Source: Pyronema omphalodes
Lineage: Eukaryota; Ascomycota; Pezizomycetes; Pezizales; Pyronemataceae
Assembly: GCA_024516155.1 (NCBI GenBank)
Contig: JAJJXM010000001.1
Location: 1,736,001-1,800,000, forward strand
Direction of reading: 5' to 3'
Length of the DNA: 64,000 nt
Positions 1-13,017 of the stretch are shown here, one piece after another (the stretch's first letter is position 1; each line of letters starts with the position of its first letter). The notes under the pieces were generated by a model that was not told the DNA's origin, ran no database searches, and saw only the letters and a program-made list of their open reading frames with translations. The position numbers and the translations under genes were made by a program.

Positions 1-1002
1 AACCCCTTGAATAACAAAAGTCACTCTCTCAAAATTCCCCCATTTCCTCCATGTGCAAGCCACCATTGCATCTTTCAAAAACAATTCACATTCTGTGCAT
101 AGCTATCACCACCACCTCCGAGTGACAGACAAATCTGCCCATCTGATATCGTACCCCACAGTTACAAATCCCTTTCTGCACCGCCTCTCACAGCATAAGC
201 ACAGCCATACGCAGCCTGCCCGCTCGTTGCTCTAGCCTCTCGCTGGCCCTGCTTTTTTTTTTCTTCTCGCGGTCTGGATGTTGTGTTTCGACGGTGGTTT
301 TTACTAGACGTGTCGACGGTTTCCTCTTCCCGACGTACTTTTCTCGCCGATTGCTCTCTTCTTCCACTTCGTCACGTCTCCTTCATCACCCCCAATCACC
401 CCAAACAATCCTCAGTCACCCAAACAACCCTCACCTCCTCGTCACCACTCTCATAACCACCCTCACCACCTCATCACTTCACTGCCACGCTTACACACCC
501 ATCCGTCGTCTCGAAGAACTGACGACTGCCTACTATACTCGACCACCCACACATTGGTCACTTTCCTAGACCGACAGGGAACCGGCAGGGTCCCACGCTG
601 GAAACAGCAGCTCCATTCTGGCGGGCTGCGTAAGCTGTCTACATACTACTCCATACGAAGAAGAGGCCCATCGGATAATCCACCCACCACGTTTCCCGCG
701 AAAACCACGGCTACGACGCCCTCGTTCTTTACAGTCGCCACTGGCTGTGTCCTGATCAACAGAGACAGCATTAACAACATCGAGCCCCGCCAAAGTGTGC
801 GAGAACAATCAAATCTCGACTTCGCTACCAGTCGCATCCACGACACCCCCCCGGCCCCGACCCAGACGACGAATACCTCGACGACGACGACGACGGTGGC
901 CACGACGATCTCTTAGCACCAGCCGACAAAACCCCCTCCTCATCCTTCAATCCCTAGGATTCGACTATTGCTGGAGAAATATCCATTAGCAACACCCTGA
1001 AT
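1..1002. other. Upstream region of the PNG1-like gene
   Basis: No gene is supported here. The stretch is rich in C and T on the + strand, with many short CACC/TCACC-like runs and a T9 tract near 250. That is typical of a fungal promoter and long 5' leader. Several short overlapping reading frames on both strands show no recognisable protein. It most likely holds the promoter and 5' UTR of the gene starting at 1003. Confidence 0.5.
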
Positions 1003-2706
1003 ATGGCGACAAACAACCCTCCACCTATCCCGGACGTTGCAGCATGGGCGAGAGGATTAACAGACAAATATGTGGAGCGTATTGACATGAAGCGTTCGGC
1101 AGTAAACAGTAAACATGCTGAAGCACTTGCATCACGAACAAGAAATCTTTCACTAGACTCACCCGCACCGTCGCCACAGTTATCGAGCTCTACATTTGGT
1201 AACCAGAAGGGAGGAAGTTCGAGCTCGTCGTCGCGGCATACCTCCTCACGTGCTACAGCCTCTCCTTCGACATCTTCGTCGTCTTCGTCCAGTTTACGGA
1301 AATCTAAATCAAAGCATGCCTTGAGTACTTCTCGGGAACCGGAGGTTGGTCCAGATGGGCTACCTGGGTACTCAGCCCGTTCAACTGCCAAAGTACCAAC
1401 ACCGCCGACGGATTCAGAATCGATCAAATTCCGACGTCTTCTACAAGCACTTGCAATGGTACCACAGAAGTACGAGAACCCGGGGTTGCTGGATGAGGCG
1501 CTGGCAGTGATACCTTTGACGAGGATATATGCGGAGGCAGAGGAGGAGCACCAAGTTATGCAGGTTGAGGCTATGAGTTTAGGCAAGGAAAAAACAAAGT
1601 GGGGATATCAAGATTGTGTGATCACGGCACTAATGAAGTAAGTGTGTCGGTGGTGGATGGAATTTTTGTTTCCTGCATGAAAGTGCTGTCGCATCTCGGC
1701 ACAGCTACTCAATTGCATCTTTTGTATGGTCATCTACTAACATAATTTCTACTAGATGGTTCAAGAGGGACTTTTTTACTTTCGTCGGAGACCCACCATG
1801 TCAGCGATGCTACGCTGAACGAAGACCCTACGAAACAAAATCTATCGGAGTAACACAACCAACGGAAGAGGAGCGGGCAAGGGGTGCATCTCGGGTTGAA
1901 CTTTACCAATGCAAGAACGAACAATGCGGCAACCAAGAAAGATTCGCACGGTATAGTGATGTTTGGGTTTTAATGCAAGAGCGAAGAGGAAGATGTGGAG
2001 AGTGGGCCAACGTGTTTACCATGCTTTGCCGTGCCCTCGGCAGTAGGGTACGGTGGGTATGGAATAGCGAGGATCACGTATGTTTCTGGGCTTTATTTTT
2101 TGGAGAGGAAAAAGTGCTAATAATAACTAGGTCTTTACGGAAGTCTTTTCGGAACACGCAAATCGCTGGGTTCATGTCGACGTCCTAGAAGAAGCTTTCG
2201 ATAAACCCCGTCTATACACAGAAGGATGGGGAAAGAAGATTGGATATTGTCTCGCATTTTCCACCGATGGTGTAGCAGACGTAACCCGACGATATGTCCG
2301 TAACCCTCGGAAATACGGTTTACCGCGAACAAAGTGCCCAGAAGAAGTTTTGCTTTATATCCTTAACGAGCTCCGGGCAAAGCGGCGCGAAAACTTATCG
2401 GCGGAAGATCTGAAGCGTTTGGAGAAAGAAGACAGAGAGGAGGAAAGGGAGCTCGAATACTACGAAAGGAAATCAATGATTGATGATGGCTTAATTGAAG
2501 GCCGGAGTAGCACCAGAAGGGAAGGAGAGAAGAGTAGACATCGTACTGCTGGTATGTTTTTTTATCCGGATATATTAGGATTACATAAGACTAACATATT
2601 GAAACAAGGCCCCGCTGAGAGGCGTCCAAGAGGCGATGTGAAAGCCGCACAACCAGAATCCAATATGTTGGAATCACCCGAGCGAATGGAACAAGATGGT
2701 CACTGA
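1003..2706 (+). CDS. png1: PNG1-like peptide:N-glycanase family protein (transglutaminase fold)
   Basis: Four exons are read: 1003-1637, 1756-2077, 2131-2551 and 2609-2706, giving 491 aa. Family members are cytosolic peptide:N-glycanases that remove N-glycans from misfolded glycoproteins for ER-associated degradation. The N-terminal ~200 residues are Ser-rich and low complexity. A zinc-binding pair follows (PPCQRC, then YQCKNEQC, with Cx4C instead of the common Cx2C). Next comes the transglutaminase core: GRCGEWAN with the nucleophilic Cys, NSEDHV with His, and RWVHVD with Asp, so all three triad residues are present. The C-terminus is a charged, Lys/Glu-rich helix. Introns have GTAAGT, GTATGT and GTATGT donors and CTAAC-like branch sites. 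The last intron (57 nt) has no in-frame stop. As I recall, the Neurospora orthologue lost the catalytic Cys and is inactive; this copy keeps it, but activity is not proven. Confidence 0.93.
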
Positions 2707-5700
2707 ACCTAAGGAGCTTTAGAATCAAGGTTACCCAACGGTGCTAAGACCGGAGCTCTGTTTTTTATACCCGGGGACGAAGCAGCATGTTTCAAACAGT
2801 TGTAAAGAAGCGGTATTCGACTTTTACTTTACGGCAACTGGAGTTTTTGGCGTTTTATTTTTATTTATTTATTTATTTGGACAACTATCACATTAAGGGT
2901 TTCGGACGACAGAAAATGCATCATTCCCCTTTTCTCAATCGCCGTTACGTCATACTGGGGATATTTTGTTTTGGAGTTTTTATTTTTGTCTATCTACTAT
3001 TATTTACTGGTGTATAATGGTTCGTTTTGGAAGTGGAAGGGAGAAAGAAGGCAAAGGCGACGGCGGACGACATACGCATACACTTTTCATTGGAATTCAC
3101 CTGGTTCTGATCCTGGTCACTTGTGGCTTCTCATCTCGCCACACGCAAACTATTTTCTACATCACATTATCCTACTCTATCCTGCCTACAATCACCACTA
3201 CAGCATTTCTTTCTCTCAGATTCAGCAGTTCCGCTTCATCATTGTCTGAGACTTTGATATTTTCTACACAAGTTAACCTAGGGTTTTTATTATTTTGTTT
3301 TTGTTATGATTTAAAAGCGTCTTTTTGTTCTGTTTTGGATTTTTTTTTTGGGCTTAACGGCGGTGTTTTGGGTTATTTGATTAAGGGTGTTTTCTTTGTG
3401 TTTACTTATAAGTGTTCATCAAGGCGGGAAATATGAAGGATACCATTGGAAGGAGGGAGGGCGGAATTTTGGAAAGACTGGGGGAGGTTGAAACTGGGGT
3501 TGTATTTATGTAGCCTTGGCTGGCATGACATGCTAAGATGGATAGACGGGCGATACAGATACCAATTTTGAATTGATGAGTGGGTTTCTCGGGGCTTCTG
3601 GAAATCATTATCATCATAATTATTATCGTTATCGTCATTGTTTGACACTAGTGGCATTTTATAATCCGTGGCCTTTCCATACTTCCATGCCTATAATAAA
3701 GCTGAATGCTTGATGCTTGATGCTGGGTGAAGATGAGTCTGATGGCTATTCTTAACTTCTTTACTGGTCTAGTCTCACGGTACACAAGTAACTACAGTGA
3801 GGCATAACGGTAAACCAACTCCCTTTGCTCCTGCATTATATTTCACGATCACGATTCGTAATGTTTTACACGGCGCTTATTCCGGAGCCTTACGGATGTG
3901 GGATATAGACCTTCTACGCCGGCGTGTATTTCAATTCGTTGGGAAGATAAGGCCAAGATGAGCTGAAAGGCTCGAGAAAAGGTTCACGGCTGAAAAAATA
4001 TTGCTGATATGATACATAACATACATACGGCAAGTGCTCATAAATCGAAGATTTTCGAAACCTTAAAAGTTGATGACGATGCTGATTCAGAGGTGCCTTG
4101 ATGACTTAAAACAGTTACATGTATGTATGTACCCTTCATGAGTTAAGGTTGGTTTAAGAGCGGGCTGCGGGAATATCACAGACTGTTTCAACAAAAACAA
4201 ACATTAGAGCACACGTACGTGTTTCTTGTTCATGCCCATAGTTCCCTGAATGGTACCCGAAAACACATAAAACCCTCATGTCAAAAGTCATAACCAACCT
4301 AATCGTAGAAATTGAAACCGATCTTGAACCCCCGATGAAAGTTCTGGATGGCGTCGGGCATATGCACAGAGCAGGTATGGCCGCAATTTTGTGCCGGTTT
4401 TGTTTTACTCTGGATACATCATGGTTTTTTTTCTGTATCATTACGCGTTCTTAGAACATCTTGAAATGTCTTGAGATGATTTACTTATGATTTTCCCGTG
4501 TTTGACGTTCACTGGGTTGTTTATCTTCCCATCTGCCACCTACTCTAGGGATGGGATCTTGATGTCAATTTGATCGAAGCTCGAAGAATTATGCTGCTAC
4601 ATAGCCCACCCCCCTTTTACCATATCTTACCTTGCCATCCATCCATGATACGCAAAGTTTACGCGGTGACTTTACGCGGAAAGATCGAGATCGAAAAATC
4701 GCTGCTCTCTCTTGATGCTATGGATGCTCTTTGATGCTCTTTGATACGCAACGGGACGCGCTCCGTTATGCATGCCTTGCGCGTCGCTCGTCATACTTTC
4801 GGTCAACAGCCGCCGTTTACTATAACGCATCCTCTTCTATCCCCGCTGCCAAGAACTGATGTTCGGTTGGATAAAGTAACAGGACCTTCAAACGACGGCA
4901 GGATAAAGAGTTTGTTAAGAGGGGTTTACGAATGCCAAGATATAATATGGATGGCATAGAGATGCGAACAGCGGGCTATCAACAGTGATGAAATAGATCT
5001 CCAGCATAATGATAAAGAACAACGAAAGTATGAAGCTCAGATTAAGAAGAGTGGAGATTATTTGAGAATCAGGGCTAGAGAATATATTTTTTGCATGCCA
5101 AGAGGTGAGCTTACTGTGATTAGGGCGGGCATGACAGATAGGTTGCCAGGGAAGCGGACTGGTAGCAGTGAAGGTAACCGCTGACGTGATAAGCGAGAGG
5201 ATAAACAGGAACAGGATAAAGGTGAATGAAGCTTGATATTTTGAGCAAGGGAATGAATAGAGATGAAGAATAAGAACATGTGTTTGCCAAGAGGATTATC
5301 AAGGATAAAGCGGGCAGCGGGCAGTCTTGGCGGCGGAGATGAAGGTGGAGTCCGATGCATGAACGGACTGTGTCGGAGCGGAGATGCAAACCATAATTCA
5401 TCACTCGTGGTGGGTGTTATGTATACGCATTCTCTTCAAGCTTCCGTATGTTGCAGATCCGACACAAATAACTTGAAGATATTATACAATCCCGACTTTC
5501 CGCTTTCATGCTCATCATCGAAAGCTCGGACTCTGTATATCAAGAATCCCCCCCTCTTACGCTGGGTTCGGCCCTTCTCAAGATACTCCACACCACCATC
5601 GGACCCTTCTCCACTCCCCCCTCAGGTTTCCTAACTCTAAGGCTCATCGGCCCGACTCCGATTGACTAATTAATTCAATCATCATATCGGTCAAGTATTA

Positions 5701-8700
5701 GAGCGAATTCTAAAGAACTCTAAGAAGCTCTAAAGCAAGTGCTGGGCTCGAGCTTATACACACATGGGGTTTTACAAATAAAAAGCCCGTGCTACCTTGC
5801 GTGGCCTTGTATTTATGATGGCGCGAAATTCGGGGGATCGTCGATTTTAGGTTGGGTGGACTTTTGGTTTGCATGGCTTGGGATTTTGGTTGCTGGCTTC
5901 GGTGGCTTGAGATTAGGTGCGTGCCAGGGAGGGTGCGATTGACGCAGCGGTGATCGGCGGCGAATGTCTGCCAGTTAACCATCAGCGAAGAACGTATTTA
6001 CATACCTGTTGTCCATCTTAAGATTTCTTATGTCGCGGAAAGGCATTTAGTTGCTAGAATACTTGAATATCGACAGCTCCTTACTCTATATTTCGCCTAA
6101 AATATGTTCTCGATTACTATCCAAGTGCTTCTTATATCGCTAAAAATTGCAAATCCATGCGTACGTAAATTAAAAAATGAGCTAGCTGCAATTCTGAATC
6201 CATCGAGTGATTTCTCGTGAATATGGAAACAATTATCACCCGGCGTGATGATTCTTGCCAAAAATTCAAAAAGGTGGTTTTTCCCAGTTAACCAGCAAAA
6301 TATTCCTTTCATTCCTTTGATTCATTCTCATTTTCACATCTGCCAATAGCCTCTATGCAGCGTCACCGTCCATCAACACAATCATCAACTCACCAGAGTC
6401 CACATCCTCAACTCCAAGTCGGAGCTTAAGCTCAGTTGAGCTCGATCCTAATAATTATCATAGCATCCATTGTTAAGGCCTACATCAAATGAAATCTCTA
6501 TATCAAATCAACACCAGGTCACTGCCGAAGAAGAAAAAGCCCTGACAACAGAATGTAATTGAACCTGGTCTGAGGCCTTTAAGCTCATGACTACTCGGAA
6601 GCTGGTAGGTTGCTTCTCTCATTGAAATTGAACGCGTTTTACAATCTGCTAAAATGTCTACTCAAGAATGGACGTTTGGAAATCTAATTTGAAATTCATC
6701 CTCCCCCTCGTCCCCCTGCTAATATACTTGCTGTAATTGTTTTCCTCTCTATAGATATTCACCAGTCTCGGGATGTCTAATAAAATGGATGAATAGGAAG
6801 GAGATCTAATATCTACACCTCTGGCTCGCCAAAAAAACAGATAACAGTGCTTCTGCCTTCTTGGCTAACAATACCGTGCATGACACGTTGGGAAAAGAGT
6901 GCACCCCCATCATCGGGGTCGCCGGCAACAAAACATTTGCGAATATTGATCAACAGAGTGTCACAATTGTCTTATGTAAATATTACAGCTTGTATACTCA
7001 AACAATACCTTTAATTATCAGACTTGAAGAGAACTGCTGTTCAAAAAGTAGTAACCCAATAGCAATGACCAGCTGCTACTAAAGGTGTATTGTTGGACAA
7101 GGAATTGAGTGAGAGGTTCAGAACATTTCTCGTTCGTCTTCCGTTGCTATTTGCCGAATTTCTGTACCGCTATGCAGCTGAGCCCATATTGTAATCGAGG
7201 ATTCTGATGCGATATGCGTGCAATTGAAGGGAGTTGTACGCTCTTTCATTAGCCAGCAATACAAGAAGACTTTTCAACTATCTCAAGAATGCTTATTTCC
7301 CTTTGTCGAACTACTTGAGACCATATTGTACACAATGGCGGCATGCGACATGACATCAGTGATCTTGCATGATATCGCTCTCAGTGCTGTGAAACCATAC
7401 GGAGTGATAATGCTCCTATGGTGAATACCACCTCATAATAACTTGTACATACCGGCAGCCAGTTCAATTGGTTCTGTGGTTGCCTGATGATTTCTAGCCC
7501 AAAAATCAGCACATCAACAGCTATTAATATAAAGATATAGGGTCAGCTTGTATTTATTTATTGCACTTCTCTCATAATATTCCTCCATACTCTAGCAAGC
7601 ATTCAGGCAATTGTCAAATAATCTTTGCTATGATGGATTCAGGTTGATTGGCTAAAGCCTAATGAGAGAGACCCTATGCTCACTTTCCTCCACTGCTGCT
7701 ACATCAGCGTCGTGAGAGCAGTAACCCATCATATTTAGTAGCCAATCTCCCTGAATACTGCATCAAGGCATTGGCAGATTTATTGGACAAGGCATATAGC
7801 GTGCTTTGCCACAGCCGTACCGTAGATGTCTCAAAGGCGATCAAACTGCAGTCGCCATGGAACTATGCACTGCGTTCCGTTAGCAAGGTTTGAAAGTGGC
7901 AAGGTGTGGGTAATAAAAAAAAAGACAATGTAGAAGTTATAAGGATGTATGAAGTACAATACCTTAAGACATCTCCATACTGAAGTCTCTGAGTCAAGTG
8001 CATAGCAAAATATCAACTCATCTCAACGTGATAAAATGTAAAATGGCCAGAACCCATCATAAGATACTCGGACACAACCTTCCTGGAACCCCATGCTCAT
8101 TTTTATAACACCTGCTCGCATACCAGCATCGTGAGGGCAGTATCCATTCACAGTTGTGACACGGAGTATCGAATAACAGTGGACTGCGATTATCCATCAT
8201 ATTGTTTGAGAATAAGTGGTATGATGCGATTTTCATCGACTAAATATATCCAAACGCGGGTTCTATGAGATTTTTGTCAGCTTTATGGATTAATGAGATA
8301 AAATGAGTAGTATGAAGCATTTGGTCCCACACATACCGTTCAAATTCTGTTTGTGAAAGATGGAGGTGGAGGATTTGTTGTAATGGTGAGCATGGTGTTG
8401 GTGACATGGACAGAAGCTCGGTGAGGGTAAGTAAACCAGGCGTGTGTCTTGTTTTGGCACTAGTCAAGCTCCAAGCCAACTTAACGGTTGCTAAAGAAAC
8501 TTCGAACGAGACCACTGTTGGACTCTTTGATATGTAACCCATAAGATTATATGCTTTGGTTTCTTGAAACCCCTGCACGACCAAAGTAATCATCAGAATA
8601 AACCCACGGTGTACCGGCGAACTTTTGGCCACGCTATATTAACTGCACCGATTTAATATACTTAATTAATCTCATACCGTCACGCAATGAATTCAATGGT

Positions 8701-9366
8701 ACAGATATACACCTAAATTAAGGCGTGCCACGTGCGTCTAATAACGTCGCCGGATAGAGGATGCTGGTGTAGTCGTAACCGCCTGCGAATCGTGGCATAC
8801 GTGAGACATCATGGTTAAACCTGGTGGAATATAAACTTTCTCACGCCTTTTATGTGCTGACATCGTCTCTTGCCATTAATATTTACCGATTTTTTTTTAT
8901 AGATTCGATAGCGTCATCTAAGGCTCACCAGCGTTGCAGATGGCCATTTTCTAAATAAACCCCATCCCCGCCAGTTATGTAGATTCATAGGTTATCTTTT
9001 CTTGAACTACATGCTGTTGAGTGCGGTGATGCCCTGCAAAAAAAAAGATACAACTAACCCGCAGAAGCGGCAGTTCCCAAGCCATTGTTGTAACAAACTC
9101 GCCTTCTATATACCAGTGTCAATGTTATCACTGACAGATATCCCTATCATATTGAGCGTGTATGGGTTTCTAGATGCATTGACACAAGGTATTATGATAT
9201 ACGGATTGTAGGATGCCAATTGGTAAATTACACAATTATTATCCTGGTACAGTCATCAATTTCATTAAAGTTATCAAGAAGACTGATAAAACGTGTTTAA
9301 CGATATTGACTCGGCTCTTACGCCTACATTACAAAATTTCTAAAACCCATCATCCATCTAACATTT
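2707..9366. other. Long intergenic stretch, no supported gene
   Basis: About 6.7 kb separates the PNG1-like gene from the 3' end of the ammonium permease. The first ~900 bases are T-rich on the + strand and probably hold the 3' UTR. The rest is AT-rich with only short, unrecognisable frames. The longest, on the minus strand at 8240-8632, begins with a GTG, not an ATG, and shows no family signature. I see no tRNA-like cloverleaf, transposase, reverse transcriptase or clear repeat array. Confidence 0.5.
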
Positions 9367-10968
9367 TTAAACTACCGTCTTTTCAGCCACTGAGGTTCCC
9401 TGTGCTGGGGTGCTCGGCTGTGAGATCATCATAGAGCCAAGCATATTGTTATCGGTTTTGTTCATAACAGACCAGTCTCCGACCTATTATCCCATAGTTA
9501 GTAAATATCTCAATGAACCCCCTCAAGAAATACATACCTCCTCCTGGTAAAACTCATGTGAGTCGAGCCCTGCCATCTCAACGCTTTCATCTACCCTTAA
9601 ACTCAACCCTGGAATGTACTTCATGCCGAAAAGGAGAATGGCCGAGACGACAAAAGAGTATGCTGAGATTGCAACCATATCTGCAAGCTGATGCGCAATC
9701 TGGATTGGGTTTCCATCGATCGCCCCAGATGCTCTAGTAAATCCATCCAACAAACTCACTACAACTCCTGTCAGTCCATGCTTCAAAAATATCATTGCAT
9801 GATCCGATGTGATCCAGTATGATTCTTACCATCAGAAGTTGCGAAAATCCCCGTCAAAAAGGATCCAATAAGTCCTCCCAATCCATGAAGCTTGAAGACA
9901 TCCAAGCTCTCATCAATTTTAATCCACTCGGTGACCTCCTCCAACGCCGCACAGCAGCTGGCGGTGATGAAACCAATCAAAGCAGCGGCCCAGTAAGGCA
10001 CATAACCCGCTGCAGGGGTGATACCAACTAGTCCAGCAATTGCTCCCTCACATGCGGAAACAACTGAGAACTTTCCTCCCTTCTTGAAATAGTCAGTGAT
10101 AACCCATCCCAGAATACCAGTAGATGCAGCAATGTTGGTGTTGAACATCGCGTACATAGCTCTAACAGTTGCATTGAGTGTTGAACCTCCATTGAAACAC
10201 AACCAACCAAACCATATGAAACAAGTACCAATAAACACCATCGTAATGTTATGAGGTCGGTGCTTCTGCTTGTGTTGCTTATCGGTGCGCTTTCCCAAGA
10301 CGACAGCGTAGGCGAGGGCTGCAAAGCCGGAAGCGACATGAACAGGTCCACCTGAGGATTGTTAGCCGATAACTTAGATGTCGAAGGGAGTTGTTATTAC
10401 CTCCGGCGTAGTCTAATGAAGGAAGGTTATACAACCATCCGCTTGCATTCCAAGTCCAACAGGCAACAGGGGCATAAACTACTGTAGCCCAGATGAACGC
10501 AAATACCAAACTCGGCACCAAGCGGCCTCTTTCAAGGGCACCACCAATCATAATCTGAACGGTAGCTACACAGAAGAAGCATTGAAAAATAGCAAACAAT
10601 ACTTCGGGGATGTAGCCAGATCCAATGGATGGTGCTGCTGCAATCCCACGCAAGCCGATGTTGTCAAAGTTTCCGATAAAAGGACCGGCGGAGCGAGAGT
10701 AGGTGAGGGTGTACCCTATGAACCACCATTGGAATGATATCACTCCGGAGACGAGAAATGACTGCCACAGTAAAGCGAGAGAAGCTTTTCTCCGTGCGAG
10801 GCCTCCATAGAGAAGACCAATTCCAGGGATGATGGGCCAAATAACGGCAGTACAGGCCTTTAAAACGTCAGTTATCATCTTTAACATGGTAACTAGGGGA
10901 TTATAGACACATACCATCACCCATACCATATGGTACCCCGTATTTTGGTAGATGGCATTTACATCCAT
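9367..10968 (-). CDS. mep: Ammonium permease, Mep/Amt/Rh family
   Basis: Five exons on the minus strand: 10968-10915, 10857-10401, 10351-9830, 9767-9538 and 9483-9367, encoding 459 aa. The protein imports ammonium across the plasma membrane through a trimeric channel. It is hydrophobic throughout, fitting the 11 membrane spans of the family, and its length is usual. The PGIGLLYGGL segment follows the first span. The two pore histidines are visible: His175 in GPVHVASG and His326 in KLHGLGG. The cytosolic tail holds the conserved GLDSHEFYQEE-like region that couples subunits in this family. Donors are GTATGT, GTAATA, GTAAGA and GTATGT. The first intron is 57 nt, a multiple of three and stop-free. 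Which of the usual several fungal paralogues (MepA/B/C) this is cannot be told from the sequence alone. Nitrogen control is suggested by GATA sites upstream. Confidence 0.96.
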
Positions 10969-12580
10969 TTTGTGGGGATCACCTCCAGAAGACCCAAGGG
11001 TCTCGTTATATGTTGGCTGTCGATCCGATTGAGACCGTTCGTTAGTAAATTATACCTTGCAATGCGGGGTCTGAAACGTGTTCAAGCTTGATATGCACTG
11101 TAGTCGGGATCGGATATAATTTTCGACAGGATCTATAAACTTACCATACTCATGGTGCTGAGAGTGCAAAAGTCTAAAGCTCTTCGGTAATGCTCCAGAA
11201 TCTTCAGGGAAATCCTTGTTGCTGCCTGAAATTTTACGGTTGCAAATTCTCACCGAGGGTGGAGCGTGGCGGAATAAGATTCAGAGAAAATACTGTCGGA
11301 TGTCCCGTTGTCGGATTACAGATACAAAGGCGGGATTTTAGAATTATTTATACAGAATAATCGTATCATGCTGACATCCCGAGAACCCGATGCTGAAAGG
11401 TTGGGTGGCCGGAAACCCAGCTCGTAAGCGGACAAAAATGGAATATCCAGTCATCGTATCCCGATCACTAACCAGCATGAATCCGGAGTTGAGACAGCCA
11501 GATAAACCGCCGTCTATTGTTATCAAAATTGCCCAGAAATATCTGTGCCTCAGTTATTCTGATATCAGTCCAAAATAGCGAGCTAATCACAGCCTTATCG
11601 TGAAACTAGTCCCAGGATGCGCAACAAGCGGCTTGGCGATAACTAAAATTATATGTACATACGGGGAAGGTGAAGGGAAGATAAGCTCTGCAAAACCGTC
11701 CCGATATCAAATTTCCTCTATGTACGGTTTGTTGGAAAATGTCTGACCCAAGTAATCGAGCTTCCATACTGATATCCGAGGACAATCGACATGGCTGTAC
11801 ATACTCTACTCTACTCCAAGATATGGTTACCCTTGGTTTCACGCCCTCTATTTGGGCCATGAGCCTGGGATTCAGGACGAAACAGCAAACTGACCAACTA
11901 ACTTGTGCCAACGGTACATACACCTACAATAACCAGGGAAATTCAGTAACGAAGCCTTGCCATAACCATGTAAGGTACGTTTCAACTACGATCCAATACC
12001 ACGTGCGCCAATAAGCTCAACACTCCGCTTATCGCTTGGATCTTGGCTCGCCAGCTTGGCTTCCGATGTTTATTCTAACGGATAGACGCTATCTACTTGG
12101 CATTTTGATACATATAGAAGATGCGTCGCTTCGCCGACGTAATTATGCGTGGCGTAAGCGAGTCATAGATGAGACGAAAAATGGAAGATAAAGCTGTTAG
12201 ACAAGTTGCTACAATTCAGAAAAGCGCCGAGTCACGAGACAGATGCTCAGGTCTTGGAAGCGGGAATCATCGGGATATATGTATGTTATGTCTCCGGGTG
12301 TGTCTCTGAGATAGATACCACGTAGTGTCTAAATCTTGCGAGTTTAATAATATTATCGTAAAATCTGGTAAGTATTGTTCGACCGACCGGCGAAATGGAG
12401 TACAAGTAGCAGACGCTGTTAACACAACGCTTTCCATTTTCCAACTTGCTCTCGATACTCCTTATAGAGTAAAACATTATTACTAAATCCATCTTATAAA
12501 GATTAGAAGAGGAAACCATAGAGCGTATCATAATGAATTGAATCGCATAATCTACTAAGTTTTGTATCTATAATTCACAT
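10969..12580. other. Intergenic region between permease start and the 3' end of the small secreted protein gene
   Basis: Apart from the GATA cluster, I see only short frames with no recognisable product. It probably contains the permease promoter and the 3' UTR of the next gene. Confidence 0.5.
11520..11684. promoter_or_regulatory. Cluster of four GATA-factor sites upstream of the ammonium permease
   Basis: Four HGATAR-type sites lie within 165 bases: TTATCA at 11520-11525, TTATCG at 11595-11600, CGATAA at 11637-11642 and AGATAA at 11679-11684. They sit about 550-715 bases upstream of the permease start codon. AreA/NIT2 GATA factors bind such sites, often in groups, to switch on ammonium permeases when nitrogen is limiting. 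The role here is inferred from motif and position only. Confidence 0.45.
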
Positions 12581-13017
12581 TTACTGACTCCAACTTTTCC
12601 AACATTTCTTCGAGCAAACAACCGAAGCAATCCTCTCTTTCTTGCTGTTATCGTAGTCTATCTTTTGATTCTCCGCCGCGAGGAGCCGCTGTCCATCACA
12701 TTGTCTCCCACTGTTTCCACCATCATTATCAGCTTATCTTGACATGTATGATCTTGAATGGCTGAGGAATTAACAAACCTGTAGAAAGCACAGCAAACAG
12801 CTTCAGCACTAACACTTTTGAGAGACCGGAAGAAGTCATGAACCCAAAGATCCATGCACTTGTCTAAATTATAGTTTACGAAACTCTGACAGTCGAGTTT
12901 TTCTGATCTTCGACTTTCTTTTCGACAAAGCGTGAGACGAGTATCCCTATCTTTCGAGCTGTAGACGAGTGAGGGGGTTGCCGAAAGAAGCGAGAGAAGA
13001 ATGAGTCCAAATTTCAT
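12581..13017 (-). CDS. Small secreted cysteine-rich protein, effector-like
   Basis: Two exons on the minus strand, 13017-12779 and 12710-12581, give 122 aa. The 68-nt intron has donor GTTTGT, a CTGAT branch-like site and acceptor ACAG. The protein starts with a clear signal peptide of about 20 residues (basic start MKFG, then a Leu-rich core, likely cut after VYS). The mature part is about 100 residues and charged. In the spliced form it has eight cysteines, an even number that fits disulfide pairing, ending with VCSKKCWKSW. If the intron were retained the frame would still run to a stop at 12658, giving a 119-aa form with only six cysteines and a basic SRRRIKR tail. I do not recognise the family. 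Size, signal peptide and cysteines match secreted fungal effectors or antimicrobial proteins, but the function is unknown. Confidence 0.65.

Noticed and set aside
8240..8632. A 130-aa minus-strand frame
   Set aside because: Starts with GTG, lacks a recognisable family, and sits alone in AT-rich DNA.
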